Assembly: GCA_001792895.1 (NCBI GenBank)
Contig: MARA01000130.1
Span: forward strand, 1-23,905
Direction of reading: 5' to 3'
DNA from: Lentinus brumalis
Lineage: Eukaryota; Basidiomycota; Agaricomycetes; Polyporales; Polyporaceae
Length of the DNA stretch: 23,905 bases
Shown here: one piece after another, positions 8,350 to 18,103 of the stretch
How the letters are laid out: the number at the start of each line of letters is the position of its first letter
Position numbering within the stretch: position 1 is the first letter of the stretch
Program-made: the position numbers and the translations under genes
The notes under the pieces: generated by a model
Seen by the model: only the letters and a program-made list of their open reading frames with translations
Told to the model about the DNA's origin: nothing
The model's database searches: none

Positions 8350-9721
8350 TACTCCCCGACGCCGCCATGCGGAATCCGTTCCGTCGCACACCTGCGCCTC
8401 CAGCGTACGGCAAGGGGCAGGTCGTTCCCGAGACTAGAGCTTCGTGAGTACTTACACCCGTTGATCGCGCACCTCCTGTCGTTGGTCACCGCGTATCGTC
8501 CTAACCCCAGTGTACCTGGTGGCACCGGACTTCTCCGCCCTGTGGCCAAGTGCATAGTCCAGTCCACTGACAACACACCAACCAGACCGCTGTCCAGACT
8601 TCTCTTCTCATGGCTGGATCCCTTGCTGTCTGTGGGCTTCTCTCGCCCGCTGCAGGCTGACGGTACGCATACTTGATCTCACCGCATCCCGATGCCTGCT
8701 CTGACGCGGACGCACCTCTCTGGAGACTTCTGGTCTCTGCCCGACTCCCGTCTCACGGGACGCATGACCGAGCGCGTAGAGGAGGAGTTCTACAAGCAGT
8801 GTTCCCCCGAAGAGCGTCCTGCAATCCTCCTTGACACTGGGCAGGCGTCGTCAGCCGACAATCGAAGCGGAGACGTGACGCGCCATGCGTCTCAGTCGTC
8901 ACAAAAGGATGGACCGGAAGAGGAGACTGCAGAAGCGAAGGGCGCGGCTGCGGCGACACCAAAGTCTGAGCCGTCGCTTCTGAAGGCCCTTCATGGCGTG
9001 TTTTGGCGCCAGTTCTGGACAGCTGGTGTGCTCAAGCTCGTCGCTGGTACGTGGCAGCATAGTATATGGGTCCTGACGACGTCGACGAGACCGTGTTTGG
9101 CAGATACTCTGAATACCACTACCCCGCTTGTCAACCAGCTCCTCCTCTCGTGGCTCACTGCTTCGTACGTCTACTCCCGTGCCAGCGACGTGGAGCGCTC
9201 GGTTATCCCAAAGCCGCAAGGGATCGGCTACGGCATCGGCCTTGCATTTGCTATCTTCGCTATGCAAGGTACGCACATACGCTGCTTCTTCCAGATACGC
9301 TAACTTATCTTTGACGACAGAGGTCTCCGGTCTGGTATGTAAACCATAGTGCGGCATCTACGTGGGTAGCAGAGGCTGACCACACACGGTCCCCAGATGC
9401 AAAACCACTACCTGATGGGTAGGTGCTTCTTCCATTTCAATTTTCGGTTTGGCTCAGCGCAGGACATGTAGTTGCAATGACGAACGGTCTGTGCATCCGC
9501 AGCAGTATCATTGGGGCTATCTTCCGGAAGGCATTGCGGCTTAGCGGGAGACTCGGAGCGCGTATCAAGCACGCTGCACGACAGCGGGCGGACTGGCAGT
9601 GCGACTATGGCGGCGTGTGTGCCGGCGCGGCGGCGTGTGGACGGACACGGCTAGACCCCGGGCGGGCCGCGGGTGCGGTGCCTGTGCCATCCCGTTGCAG
9701 CAAGAAAGCGAAACTCAGGGA

Positions 9722-9781
9722 GCCAGGCAGTCAGGGACTCGGCCAGGCAGTCAGAGACTCAGCCAGGCAGTCAGGGAGTGG
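9722..9781 (+). repeat. 20-bp minisatellite, three units (copy 1)
   Basis: Three adjoining units of GCCAGGCAGTCAGRGACTCR; the third diverges at its end. It lies inside the open tail of the transporter fragment, beyond the point where similarity stops. Copy 2: 23272-23331. Confidence 0.92.
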
Positions 9782-9823
9782 GACGGGGAGGGAGACGGGG
9801 AGGGAGGGAGATGGGGAGACGGG
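9780..9823 (+). repeat. G-rich tract with G-quadruplex potential (copy 1)
   Basis: Eight runs of three or four G separated by short A/C/T spacers lie within 44 bp, enough for at least one four-run quadruplex on the plus strand. It directly follows the 20-bp minisatellite. Copy 2: 23330-23373. Confidence 0.6.
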
Positions 9824-9942
9824 AGACGAGGACGGCACAGCAGGGGACGGAAGACGTGTATTTGTGTAGCTACTACAGCGTGGAATATATTTTCTACTCT
9901 ACAGACTGCCCCGCCTCGCCGTCGTCTGACCCCGCGACCCGA

Positions 9943-12900
9943 CTACACGCTAACAAAGTCCTGAACCGGACGCTCCAACGGATCGCGTTCGCCCGATCGC
10001 AGCCTTGTTGCCCGGACGCCTCGTGCACTCGTGGCTGCACACCCCGACGATTGCCCAGAGCTCGACCGCGTCAGTCCTCTGGAGCTCGGACGGCCAGCGT
10101 CGTCGACCGTGGTGCCAGAAACTGCTGCAAGGCGGACGGTGAGCACCTCACAATGAGCTTCACTCACGGCGAACTTACGCCCCACCCTCGCCGCCTAGAT
10201 GTGCCTGTTGAAACGTCTCATCAGTGCCCGGAACTTGCAACGCTGCAGAGAAGATCCATACTACTCGCCTCTGCAAGCAGCTACGCTGTGCGAAGGCTTC
10301 GACATGCCGCGAGGGCGAATTGAACCACACGGACTATCTGGACACCGTCAGTCAACGAATTCCGTGACGCTACGCACCGGTGGTGAGCTGCTGCTGCAAG
10401 TTCGCAACTTTACTGCCAGTTGCCTTGCGCAGACGGGCGTTGAGATGGCAAGATCTCGCCGCCCCCTTCTCGATCTCCCTCCGAGCCTTCTTCGCGATCG
10501 AGTGAGGTCTTCTTGAGAGATGTTGCGGCCGACACAGAACTGCCAGCACGACCCGATGCTGCATCCTGGACGCTCTTCCGCCGCCGCGCCGTGCGAAGTC
10601 CGAATAACCGGCAGAAGAGTAAATATCGCGCGCCGCAACGTAGACGGAGACGGTACGTACATCACTCTTCCCGGACAGCGTCCCCACAAGATCTTGATCG
10701 CCGTAGGCGGTCCTCGAAGGCGACCTAACGGCCTACAGATGCCAGTCAATCAGCGAGCGGACATCATCTTACATGCAGAAGTCTCGTACCTTCGCGGTGC
10801 GCTCAGCAGTCGGAGCCGCCGCGCAAGTAGGACCCTGACTGCCCAAGGACTCGTCAATGGGAGAGGCGGGAGGACATGAAGCCCGCGGCACAGAGGACAC
10901 CGTCGCAGTTGTCGTCATGAAGTCGTCATTGCGAACGGGGGCTTCGCAACCAACGGACTTGGGAGAGGCCGCCAAGATCGATCGGGGCGAGGGGAAATGG
11001 GCAGCTCGGCGTACTGGTTCCTGGCAGCTTGCACTCAAATTACAGACCCCATCTCCGGCTGGAATGGACAGCAGAAGAACAAAGGTCAGCTTAGCGTCCG
11101 ACACCGACTCGCCAAAGTAGTCACTCACCAAGTCAACAGATGTGGCGCCGGGGACACATCCGAGTCATCGGTACATGCCCGAGGCTGCCAGAGGAGTAGC
11201 GGCACAAATACTTGTATCAGTTCAGTACGTACATGCGGGTCTGCCACGTAGACGTGTACTCACAGGTAGCTTGCAAGCCGCGGCCGGGAGGCGCAACACG
11301 GTGCTCTGTGTCGGATTCTCGCCACATACGCCGTCCTAACCCAGACCGGTATCAGCAAAGAGCCACCAGTACAATGACGAGATACTCACGATTCAGCTGG
11401 CCACGGGGAAGCAGTGAACGTCCACGTCTCGTCGCTGCTGCCGCGCGGTGCAACCGGCGCCTATCGGGACAGGGCGCGATCCACGATCTTCGAAGGCCGC
11501 GTCGTGTCTCTTCCGGTGTCCACCACCATACCGCCGTCGACGGACTCCCGCAAGTCTCTATCCCCTGCCTCCACCGCCCCTGTTACCCTCGCGGAGCCGG
11601 CTGTGTCACCTGCTGAAGCTGCAGGTACGTCAGCTCAAGTATGCCGCCTAGACGCGAACTATCTGGTACGTACCTCTCCACCCTCATCCTGCCGTGTTGC
11701 ACGACAGTAGTCTGTACGCTGTCGTTGTCCGTCTTGACGTCGAAGAAGACATCGCGCTGCAAAACAGTCTCCAGGTCAGTTCTCATTCATACACGGCAGC
11801 AGAAGAGGTACGTACGAACTAGGGTGTTCTGCGGACGGTCGAAGACGAGGGACGGTGTCCAGGTATCACAACGCTGGCTGCGCGGCTTGATGGATGGATT
11901 CGCTGGCTGAGGAGATCGTGGCTGGAGAGTTGAGACAGGCCAGGAAGGCGCCTCGCCCACGACGCGTGACGTCAGCCTACATCCGAAAGAGGCAAGTCGT
12001 GGGTGCGAGTGTCGAACGACGTGCGCATCTTGGCTTCGCCCCTGCACGATCTCTGCTTGGACTTGCTGCACATGGGCTCTTTGTCGACCGAAAGCGACCT
12101 GATTGAACCGCTCGGACACACTCGCCGTGGAACCTCTGCAGCCGGACACGGTGAGTGCGATATCGCAGAGTTCGTGTTCCCATCGGAAACCCAATCTGCT
12201 ACGCGATGTGAGTAGGAACAGACAGACTGGCATCAGGTACGTCCATGTACCTGAGAGAAGGCCCCACCCTGGGACATGTCATTTGCCTTCTCCGCCGCTT
12301 CCACACGAGGCGGCGAGGCGGAGGGCTCGGGCAAGACGCAGTACTCGACCCTACAAGTAGAACTGGTCGGTAAGTGCGTGACGAATGATACTCAGCAGTA
12401 GCTCACCTTTTGAGTCCAACAACCGGTGCACACGAGCTTCGTTCGCTGGTCTGAGGATCGAGCGAAGACCGCAGATGCCGGCGGTTGCAGATGAGGAGGT
12501 GTGCCGTTCTTTGCAGTGACAACCATGCTCGCCGATGCCCCGCCGTTCTGCGCGGGCCTTTAGCCGACCTTCAGCGAGCACACAGCGGCTTGCGATCAGT
12601 CTGCGACTAGCGATGTGAGGTGAGATGTTATCCGCATCAGTCATTAATAGGTACGCACCTTGATCTCTCGACGGCGAGTGCTTCGAGAACGTCGTGTAGG
12701 AAGACCTCAGACTGACAGAAGCTTGTTCAAGGCCCTCCATCTCCAGGCCATGACCTTGCGAGCAAGAAAGAACGTCAGCCATTAGCCAAGGTGTACAGCT
12801 AATAACGACGCGCAGCGACATGTATCTGATGCTGTGGTAACTCACAGGAGAAAGACCCGGCCCGAGGCCAGCACACGCGTCGCCGCGTCGATCTCGCCGA

Positions 12901-13221
12901 TTCAGACGTGTTGAACGATATATTGCAAGGTTATCTTCACGCGTCCTGCACGTACGCGGCTAGAGACGAACTCGTAAGTGAGCGAACCGTGACAGTACGG
13001 GCGGGGCGGGATGCTCACCACAGACACAGCACTCCGTCCAATGTCAGCACGACCGACTGGCTGCCGGAGGACAGCACGGCGACGATAAGTGCGCTCGATA
13101 CGCTCGACGGCGTGTAATGGGAGCCAGGTGGGGATAGGGTCGTGTAGGACGTGGATGGAGCAGACGGGGCCATGGTGACCGTTGTGGGAGAGGGCCGTGG
13201 GAGTCCCCGCTGTTGTTGCAT
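9943..13221 (-). CDS. Candidate intron-rich gene, minus strand, convergent with the ABC fragment
   Basis: Function not recognised. This is the full extent of the minus-strand locus also seen truncated at 1-1204. Canonical minus-strand introns include 12607-12658, 12351-12406, 11757-11815 (GTACGTACC...TTTTGCAG), 11619-11673 (GTACGTACC...CTGCAG), 10733-10789 (GTACGA...CTGTAG) and 10125-10167 (GTGAGT...TTGCAG). The terminal exon 9943-10124 would end in TAG at 9943, 73 bp from the stop of the convergent transporter fragment. Open pieces include NDSVQTTVVQHGRMRVE in exon 11674-11756. Not all junctions chain in one frame, so indel errors, a pseudogene or more than one gene are possible. The tail is Ser/Arg-rich. 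The start at 13221 is a guess. Confidence 0.33.
11967..11974. promoter_or_regulatory. Second CRE-like palindrome TGACGTCA
   Basis: Perfect TGACGTCA inside the candidate minus-strand gene, so it may be fortuitous. Its tandem equivalent would lie beyond the right edge. Confidence 0.2.
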
Positions 13222-13380
13222 CGTGCAGGATGCCGGGGTGGGCGGGGAGGCTAAACAATGTTCAGTATATCGGAGAGTGAATACATACCAGATTCAAATG
13301 GATAAAAGGAGTGCAAAGCAAACGCAAGGGCTGCATAGTACGAATAGTCTGCGGTGCGGTCCAGTATATTAGTGTTCTCC

Positions 13381-15729
13381 TCAATAGTCTAGGGAATAAG
13401 TATGCAGCGGCCGCTGGGTGAGGGATTCTGCGATAGGCGCAGTCCTTCTGAGCATGCGCGACACGACGGAGCGCTGTAAAACTTCCATGGTTATCCTGAG
13501 AACCGTGCTAACCCCGTTTGTGACAGATGCCCGTCCTGCCTGACCTGGCTCCTTCATTTCTGCGTACATGACTTTGTCCAGTCTTGAGCTCACAATGTCA
13601 TATGCTGAAGGCTCGTAGGGCAATAGTATACCAAGCATCGAGTCCTGCAGAGTGACAGAAGTCAGCGACCAGGAGAAGAAACCCTGAGCAAGGCGGTGCC
13701 ACTACACGTAAATGATACATGCCCTGGCTTCGAGAAGCCACTGATCGGCGAATGTTGCTTCGCAGTCAGACTCCGAGAGAGGTAGTTCCAGCCACCTCAA
13801 GTTCCCAAGAAAATTGCAGGACTCTCTTAGATTTACCTGGCTCTGCACTCTAATGTTTGTTGGCTGAAAGCATCTGGTTTTGCCGTAGCATACCTCTTGA
13901 GGGTCAGGACTCGGATGATGCCAATGGCCTAGGGAAGTGTGGCAGCAGGTCAAACATCAGGAAAAACGGTAATGCTAGGGAGATCCGTGCTAGACTACCG
14001 AGTTCTCCGAGGGCTCGGGAGACCACCAGCATAGCCACTGAGACCTCGATAGCCCTCGATAGTCATGCACCCTGAGACTCTGTGCACAACAGCGCCGGAC
14101 ACCCCAGAATGGTGTACACTATGTCTTCTGTAAAATAGCGACACACGAGAAGGTGAGATGTCACCTGTGTAACCTTACAGGAGTGTGGTCGGATCCGGGC
14201 GCTAAAGTGCACTTGCAGGTCGCAGCTTGCAAGTCATGGCCAGCCGGCCCTAAACGTCCCACGTGACATTCGTACGCCCTTGCAAGTTGCTGCGCTGGCA
14301 GATGTCCCTCTGCTTTCCTCCTCCTGCCCGGACACCGTCAAGACGCAAGATTTTCGATCAAGACCTTAGGCCTTACCTGGTGCACGGGCAGCCCGACACT
14401 GGTCTTCTGAGGCCCCGTGAGAGTTCACCCGTCGACCCCATGTGCAATTTTCATCTACCCTGGCCGCCACATGCCTGCTGCTCACTTGCGCTGCCAGCTA
14501 TCCCTTCGCACTGCCCGTCACTTGCTCTACCTCCTGTCGCTCGCTTGTCCTGCCCACCACTCGGTATGCCCGTCACTCGCGCTTCCCCTGCCTGCCGCTC
14601 GCTATGTCCGCCACTCGTTTGCTCTGCATGCGGCTGTCTCTTCAAGTTCGACCCTCTGCACTCCTTTGGTCTCTTGCCCGACATCGACAACACGCAATAT
14701 ATCCAGTCAAGACATTACGTGGTCCATGAGCAGTCTTCGGGGGCCCGTGAGTATTCGTTCCTCGTCGTCGTCACCAGGTGCAAATTTCGTCTATCCTGGC
14801 CAACAATGCTCACTCTTCATGCCTGCTGCTTGGTGCTCGCTCTCCATGTCTGCCGCTCCCTTGCTCTGCCGCTGCTCGTTTCTCATGCCTGCCATATGTT
14901 CGCTCTGGGTGTCTGTCGCTTGCTCTGCCACCATTGGTTTGCTCTGCCCGTGGCTCGATTGCTCTGCCTGCCAACCGTTTGCTTTGCCCGCCACTCGCCC
15001 GTACACCCGTGACTCGGATATGTTCGCTTCGCCCACCGCTCGGACGCCCTGCCCGTTGTGCCCTGCCCGTTGTGCCCTGCCCGCTGCTTGCTCGTACCTC
15101 CTGTTGCTTGCGTGTATCTTCGCTGCTCGCTTGCCCGTATCTCCCGCTATTCCTTTGCGTTGTTCGCTGCTCGCCTGCCCTGGGTTATTCGCTCTGCCTG
15201 TCATTCATTTTCTGTGATCGTTGCTCACTCACTCGCTCTAGTAGCATAGTTATACCATGTATAGTGTAGTGTCGTTGGCAATACATCTTTTGCAGGACCA
15301 TCGTTCGCGTGAATTCAGTGTGCGTTGCCTCGGATATGAAGGATATAAAATGCTATCAATAGCTATCACAGTGCTATCGAGTACTAGATAGGCTATGCAT
15401 GGGGCTATCTACTGCTATGTAAAAGGGGACTATACTCTCAGCCTATCAGAACTCCCTAGACGTGATAGGTCTAGGTAGACATGTATTTTTTTCCTGATGA
15501 ATGGCGGCGGACACTGTCAAGGCGGCTGCTCAAATTAGACCAGCTTCGATTTCTCGGTTAATGGGTAACACGTTGTGAGGTCAGGCCGCGATGAGAGCGT
15601 GCATTCTTCAGGCACGCTTGTCAGAATAAGTATCCTCACGCCACTCGAGATGCCAGCAGTTTTGCCCGAAGATAGATTCGTCTCCACAATGTATAGTGCC
15701 CTGCAGAGTAACATCCTGCCTAATAACAT
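13381..15729 (-). CDS. Candidate four-exon gene, minus strand, with transposon in its first intron (copy 2)
   Basis: Equivalent of the 1364-2165 candidate. The exons 15729-15541, 13928-13894, 13849-13708 and 13644-13381 match copy 1. The first intron (15540-13929) grows from 65 to 1612 bp because the 1545-bp element and its 2-bp target duplication lie in it. If the gene is real, its coding sequence is intact but splicing of the enlarged intron is uncertain, as introns here are normally about 40-65 bp. If the plus-strand model is right instead, the element sits at its start codon. Confidence 0.35.
13953..13954. repeat. Target site duplication AA, left
   Basis: AA directly before the element. 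Copy 1 reads GTCAAATGG at the empty site (1934-1940), while copy 2 has an extra AA after the element at 15500-15501. The flanks add up to exactly two extra bases, so the duplication is 2 bp. Confidence 0.8.
13955..13966 (+). repeat. Left terminal inverted repeat
   Basis: CATCAGGAAAAA, a perfect 12-bp match to the reverse complement of 15488-15499. The next bases diverge (CGG at the left, AATAC on the complement at the right). Confidence 0.92.
14030..14062 (+). repeat. Left subterminal motifs (CATAGCC, GATAGC, GATAG)
   Basis: CATAGCC at 14030-14036, GATAGC at 14048-14053 and GATAG at 14058-14062. They are the reverse complements of the motifs clustered at the right end. Such subterminal repeats are often transposase-binding sites; here that is inference. 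Confidence 0.6.
14324..14670 (+). repeat. Internal duplication in the transposon, left copy
   Basis: Landmarks repeated in 14674-15010 include TGCCCGACAYCG, TCAAGACNTTA, GGCCCGTGAG, GTGCAAWTTTC and TCTAYCCTGGCC, in the same order. Each copy ends in degenerate short repeats built on GCTCGCT/GCCACTCG/CTGCCC. Confidence 0.68.
14674..15010 (+). repeat. Internal duplication in the transposon, right copy
   Basis: Diverged second copy of 14324-14670, with several indels, so the duplication is older than the insertion in copy 2. Degenerate repeats continue past it to about 15240. Confidence 0.65.
15352..15419 (+). repeat. Right subterminal motif cluster (GCTATC/GGCTATG)
   Basis: GCTATC at 15352, 15362 and 15373, GGCTATG at 15391, GGCTATC at 15403 and GCTATG at 15414: six related motifs in 68 bp, in the orientation opposite to the left-end motifs. 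Confidence 0.75.
15488..15499 (-). repeat. Right terminal inverted repeat
   Basis: TTTTTCCTGATG, the perfect reverse complement of the left end, followed by the AA duplication at 15500-15501. Confidence 0.92.
15500..15501. repeat. Target site duplication AA, right
   Basis: The second AA overlaps the A of the putative ATG of the plus-strand small gene (ATG 15501-15503), so the insertion rebuilds that start codon. Confidence 0.8.
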
Positions 15730-15784
15730 AATACTAGAGTATTACTTGGGAGATCCGCAGCTCCAACGTCTTGTTGTAGAGTGA
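15501..15784 (+). CDS. Alternative two-exon small gene, plus strand (copy 2)
   Basis: Identical in sequence to the 1937-2220 model (intron 15565-15611). Its 5' flank is now the transposon end, so any promoter or 5' leader is 1.5 kb away. It overlaps the minus-strand candidate on the other strand, so the two models compete. Confidence 0.25.
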
Positions 15785-16811
15785 GGCAAGCTGGAAGCTA
15801 AAGGGGCAGACTTCAAGTTGCTTAGACTGGACTCAAGTCAGACTGTGTTATGATAAATGATAATAGAAGATAGACTCCTGAAGGTAACATCATGTACTCC
15901 TAAGGACCCAATGAGCTCCAATAAGCGATTCTGACAAGAGAGGAGCTGGGGAGCGATGCCGGAGTCCGCGTCGGAGACTCGGAGGTGGTGCCAGAAGCGG
16001 GCATGAACGAAAAAGGGAATCTAAGCGCTCTTCGAAATCGCAACCTTCTGTGATAGCGCGCGGCCGCTCTGTGCTCAGATTGCTCTCAAACTGCTCGCCG
16101 CGAGATTGTAATCCATCTCAACTGCTTACGTAAGGCGTCTGGTATATATGCAGCGACGTATGAGCACCAATCATCTACAGCAACTGGGCAGGCAACAGGA
16201 TGGTTGAACACCGCATCCCCTGAAGATACATCCATCGAACAACATCTCCTCACAAGAGTATTGATCTGATCACTCTAGCGTCCACATCCTGTGTAAGCAT
16301 GTGCTATAGCAGATGTTCTGATACTCACAATAGCTCCGGAATTGCAGGAAATACGCGGAAATGGTCGCTTTCGAGGACCCTGTCCTCCTCCTTTCGTCCG
16401 CGGGCTCTACGAGAAAACTGTGAGCCGTAAATTGTGCATCAGCTTCTTAGCGTCTATATTACGGTATACTCACACACTCATGCAGCCGAGACATTCTTCG
16501 CCCGTCTGAAATGCGCTAGTCTCGGTACTCTGCAACTTCGCCCGCTCTCGCCCTGTTTCGCCGTGTCGCCTTCTGGTTGGACAAGTCCTCCACCGTGCTC
16601 CGCCGTGCGAACTCTGGTCGTTCAACAAGTTAAGGTTCTGCCTCTCGTGACTTGGGCTGCAGAACATCTATAAGTACCCCGTCATCTCGACGACTCCCGG
16701 GCAACACCCCCATGCCCGTCCCAATGCCCGTCCGAATGCCCGTCCCATGTGTGCCCCCATACCATCCTCCGTACCCGCCCGCATACTTGACTCTCACGCA
16801 TACTGTTGCAG

Positions 16812-18103
16812 TTACCCTACACTCCCGACTACGCATGTTACTACCCACTCCTCTCGCCTTATCCTCGACTACATTACGCTACAGTGATCCTCGAGCACAT
16901 ACTCCGCCGAGTCCTGATCGCTCTACGACCCTTCTTCCTTCTCGTTTCCCTGATTGTCTTCTCTCTTTGGTTTTTCCACCCTCTTCGACATATCTCCTAC
17001 CACGTACTTGTCCTTGTTCGTTCTTACCTCTTCGCTCTATCTCCTACTGTTCCACATACTCCCCCATAGGACGCGCTGACTGTGAGCTGGTCTACTCCCG
17101 CACACCCTTGACTCTAACCCTCACCTACAGCCAGTTATCTTCCACATTGTTGCCGCAGAGCGGTAGTAGAGGGTACGTCTTTGATGCTCCTCCATGCCTG
17201 TATTCGACTGACTACCATCATCTTCTCGGTAGACTCAAGCCACTCATGATGCCACTCGAGCAACAAGGTATGTGCTTCGACCTGGGTTGCATCCGCTAAC
17301 TCATCTCCTTACGGGCCAGGCCGCATAGTCGCATCTGCACCAATGTCCCGACTTCGCATGTACTGCGTTCGGCCTGAAGCTCTGTAGCATCTCGTGAGGT
17401 AAGCGCGATACTGTCCATGGCCGCCACTTAGCCTACTCACAGTATTTACTTCCACAGTTGCGCCGTAGACCAGGTACGAGCCCGTTCGGCCTCATGTGCC
17501 CGTACAACATAGTGCTGACTTGCGTTCAGTCTTGCAGCGGCAGACTCGCCGGTAGCACTGGCACAAGCGTCGCAGCTCTCGATACTGCGAGCTTCCGGCG
17601 CGTTCGGTCTGCGAATTGCGGGCGCACACCACGGTAAGTGTCCGAACACGAGTCTTCAGGTTGTACTTTCATGACTTCAAGTCCTCTGACAGCATTCACT
17701 TGAGCACTACACGGCTACACGACACTGCTGAAACGTTGCGACTGCTACAGCTATCGCGGGAAACCGAGCTGATCTTCAGGTAATTCCACCCGTCGCTTTC
17801 GGTTCGCACGCATCGCAGGCTGACATGGGACTTCAATAGAGCTCGTACTAGGTACTTATGACTACGCGACCGCCGGTAAGTGTTCGTCATATCAAGCAAT
17901 ACGCGGAGAGCGGAGAACTGTTTACTGACTACGAGTACTGCAGCTCAATCATCATGTCCGTCCTCCGGGAGGCCGGCGGCCTCCCACCGCAAGTCTTGTT
18001 CACGCAACCTCAGGACGAACTCCAGCCCGACGAGCAGCGACACGACCCTTTCACAACGCCACTCGCAATCCGGCGTCACGCTCGCAATGCGGCGACCAGA
18101 TGA
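16812..18103 (+). CDS. Candidate multi-exon gene, plus strand (copy 2)
   Basis: Copy-2 equivalent of the 3255-4545 locus, with the same exon-intron pattern and terminal TGA at 18101-18103. Differences from copy 1: one C fewer near 17106, one G more near 17172, one T fewer near 17203, one A fewer near 17267, two bases more near 17506 and one base more near 17627. In this copy exon 17070-17172 ends with the G pair that keeps phase into the next exon, whereas the C run before it breaks the frame that copy 1 keeps. Function unknown. Confidence 0.36.

Larger units (their letters stand above)
7001..8366. other. Non-coding upstream region of the transporter fragment (copy 1; same at 20558-21917)
   Basis: No gene is assigned. 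The region includes a 9-bp inverted repeat (GTGAGCGAA at 7031-7039, TTCGCTCAC at about 7080-7088), short purine-rich direct repeats at about 7636-7700 (GCGAGAG and GAGCCAGGAG units), a pyrimidine-rich block at about 7799-7828, two CCAAT-type boxes and a CRE palindrome. This is consistent with the promoter and 5' leader of the gene starting at 8367, but that role is inferred. Confidence 0.45.
8367..9869 (+). pseudogene. ABCC-type ABC transporter, N-terminal fragment (copy 1)
   Basis: Similar to fungal MRP/YOR1-type exporters, membrane proteins that use ATP to export conjugates or drugs. The start lies in gccgccATGc. Exons: 8367-8443, 8511-8662, 8726-9046, 9104-9268, 9321-9334, 9397-9418, 9472-9869, all GT-AG with one continuous phase (382 codons). 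Family blocks in order: SRLLFSWLDPLLSVGFSRPL, FWSLPDSRLTGRMTERVEEE, DTLNTTTPLVNQLLLSWLTA (first membrane helix region), IGYGIGLAFAIFAM, MQNHYLM, and RSSIIGAIFRKALRLSGR. After about 9570 the similarity fades and the frame runs through a minisatellite and a G-rich tract to TAG at 9867. The rest of the first membrane domain, both nucleotide-binding domains (Walker A, Walker B, LSGGQ) and the second membrane domain are missing; complete members are about 1300-1600 residues. It is therefore a truncated gene or relic. Confidence 0.85.
1..12016 (+). repeat. 12-kb direct tandem repeat unit, copy 1 (transposon-free)
   Basis: Base 1 onward is repeated in the same orientation from base 12017 to the right edge of the window. 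The offset is 12016-12017 up to position 1937, then 13564 after the copy-2 insertion, drifting to 13550 at the right end through small indels. Bases 10356-12016 occur once here because the window ends before their second occurrence. Since copy 1 runs into copy 2 with no spacer, the true start and end of the unit cannot be set from this window, and more units may lie outside it. Copy 1 carries the uninterrupted target site of the copy-2 transposon at 1936-1937. Confidence 0.97.
13955..15499. mobile_element. 1545-bp non-autonomous TIR DNA transposon
   Basis: The element begins CATCAGGAAAAA and ends with its perfect reverse complement. It is flanked by a 2-bp AA duplication and absent from the same site in copy 1. 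Subterminal GATAGC/CATAGCC motifs at the left are matched by reverse-complement GCTATC/GGCTATG motifs at the right. The interior holds an imperfect duplication of about 330-350 bp and degenerate, pyrimidine-rich short repeats. Long open frames inside (for example 14263-15012) are Cys/Leu/Ser/Pro-rich products of these repeats, with no DDE/DDD transposase motif seen, so an autonomous partner elsewhere is expected. Superfamily not assigned: a 2-bp duplication that is not TA argues against Tc1/mariner, and the ends do not read CACTA. Confidence 0.9.

Noticed and set aside
10553..10735. Plus-strand frame with HKILIAVGG, resembling the FAD/NAD-binding region of glutathione reductase
   Set aside because: Only about 15 residues resemble the family. 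No dinucleotide-binding N-terminus, CVNVGCVPKK redox motif or C-terminal part was found, and a canonical minus-strand intron (10733-10789) adjoins it. Probably chance; a protein search would decide.
11142..11300. Plus-strand words like AAQILVSVQYVHAG followed by a shifted VCHVD, reminiscent of a kinase HGD loop
   Set aside because: Needs a frameshift and lacks the glycine loop, the DFG motif and anything downstream, while the opposite strand has better splice signals nearby.
14263..15269. Three long overlapping plus-strand open frames inside the transposon
   Set aside because: All three frames are open at once because of degenerate repeats rich in CTGC/GCTC. The products are Cys/Leu/Ser/Pro-rich with no transposase motif.
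13955..15499. Helitron as an alternative to a TIR transposon
   Set aside because: The ends are inverted repeats and a 2-bp duplication is visible. Helitrons have neither and end in CTRR with a hairpin.
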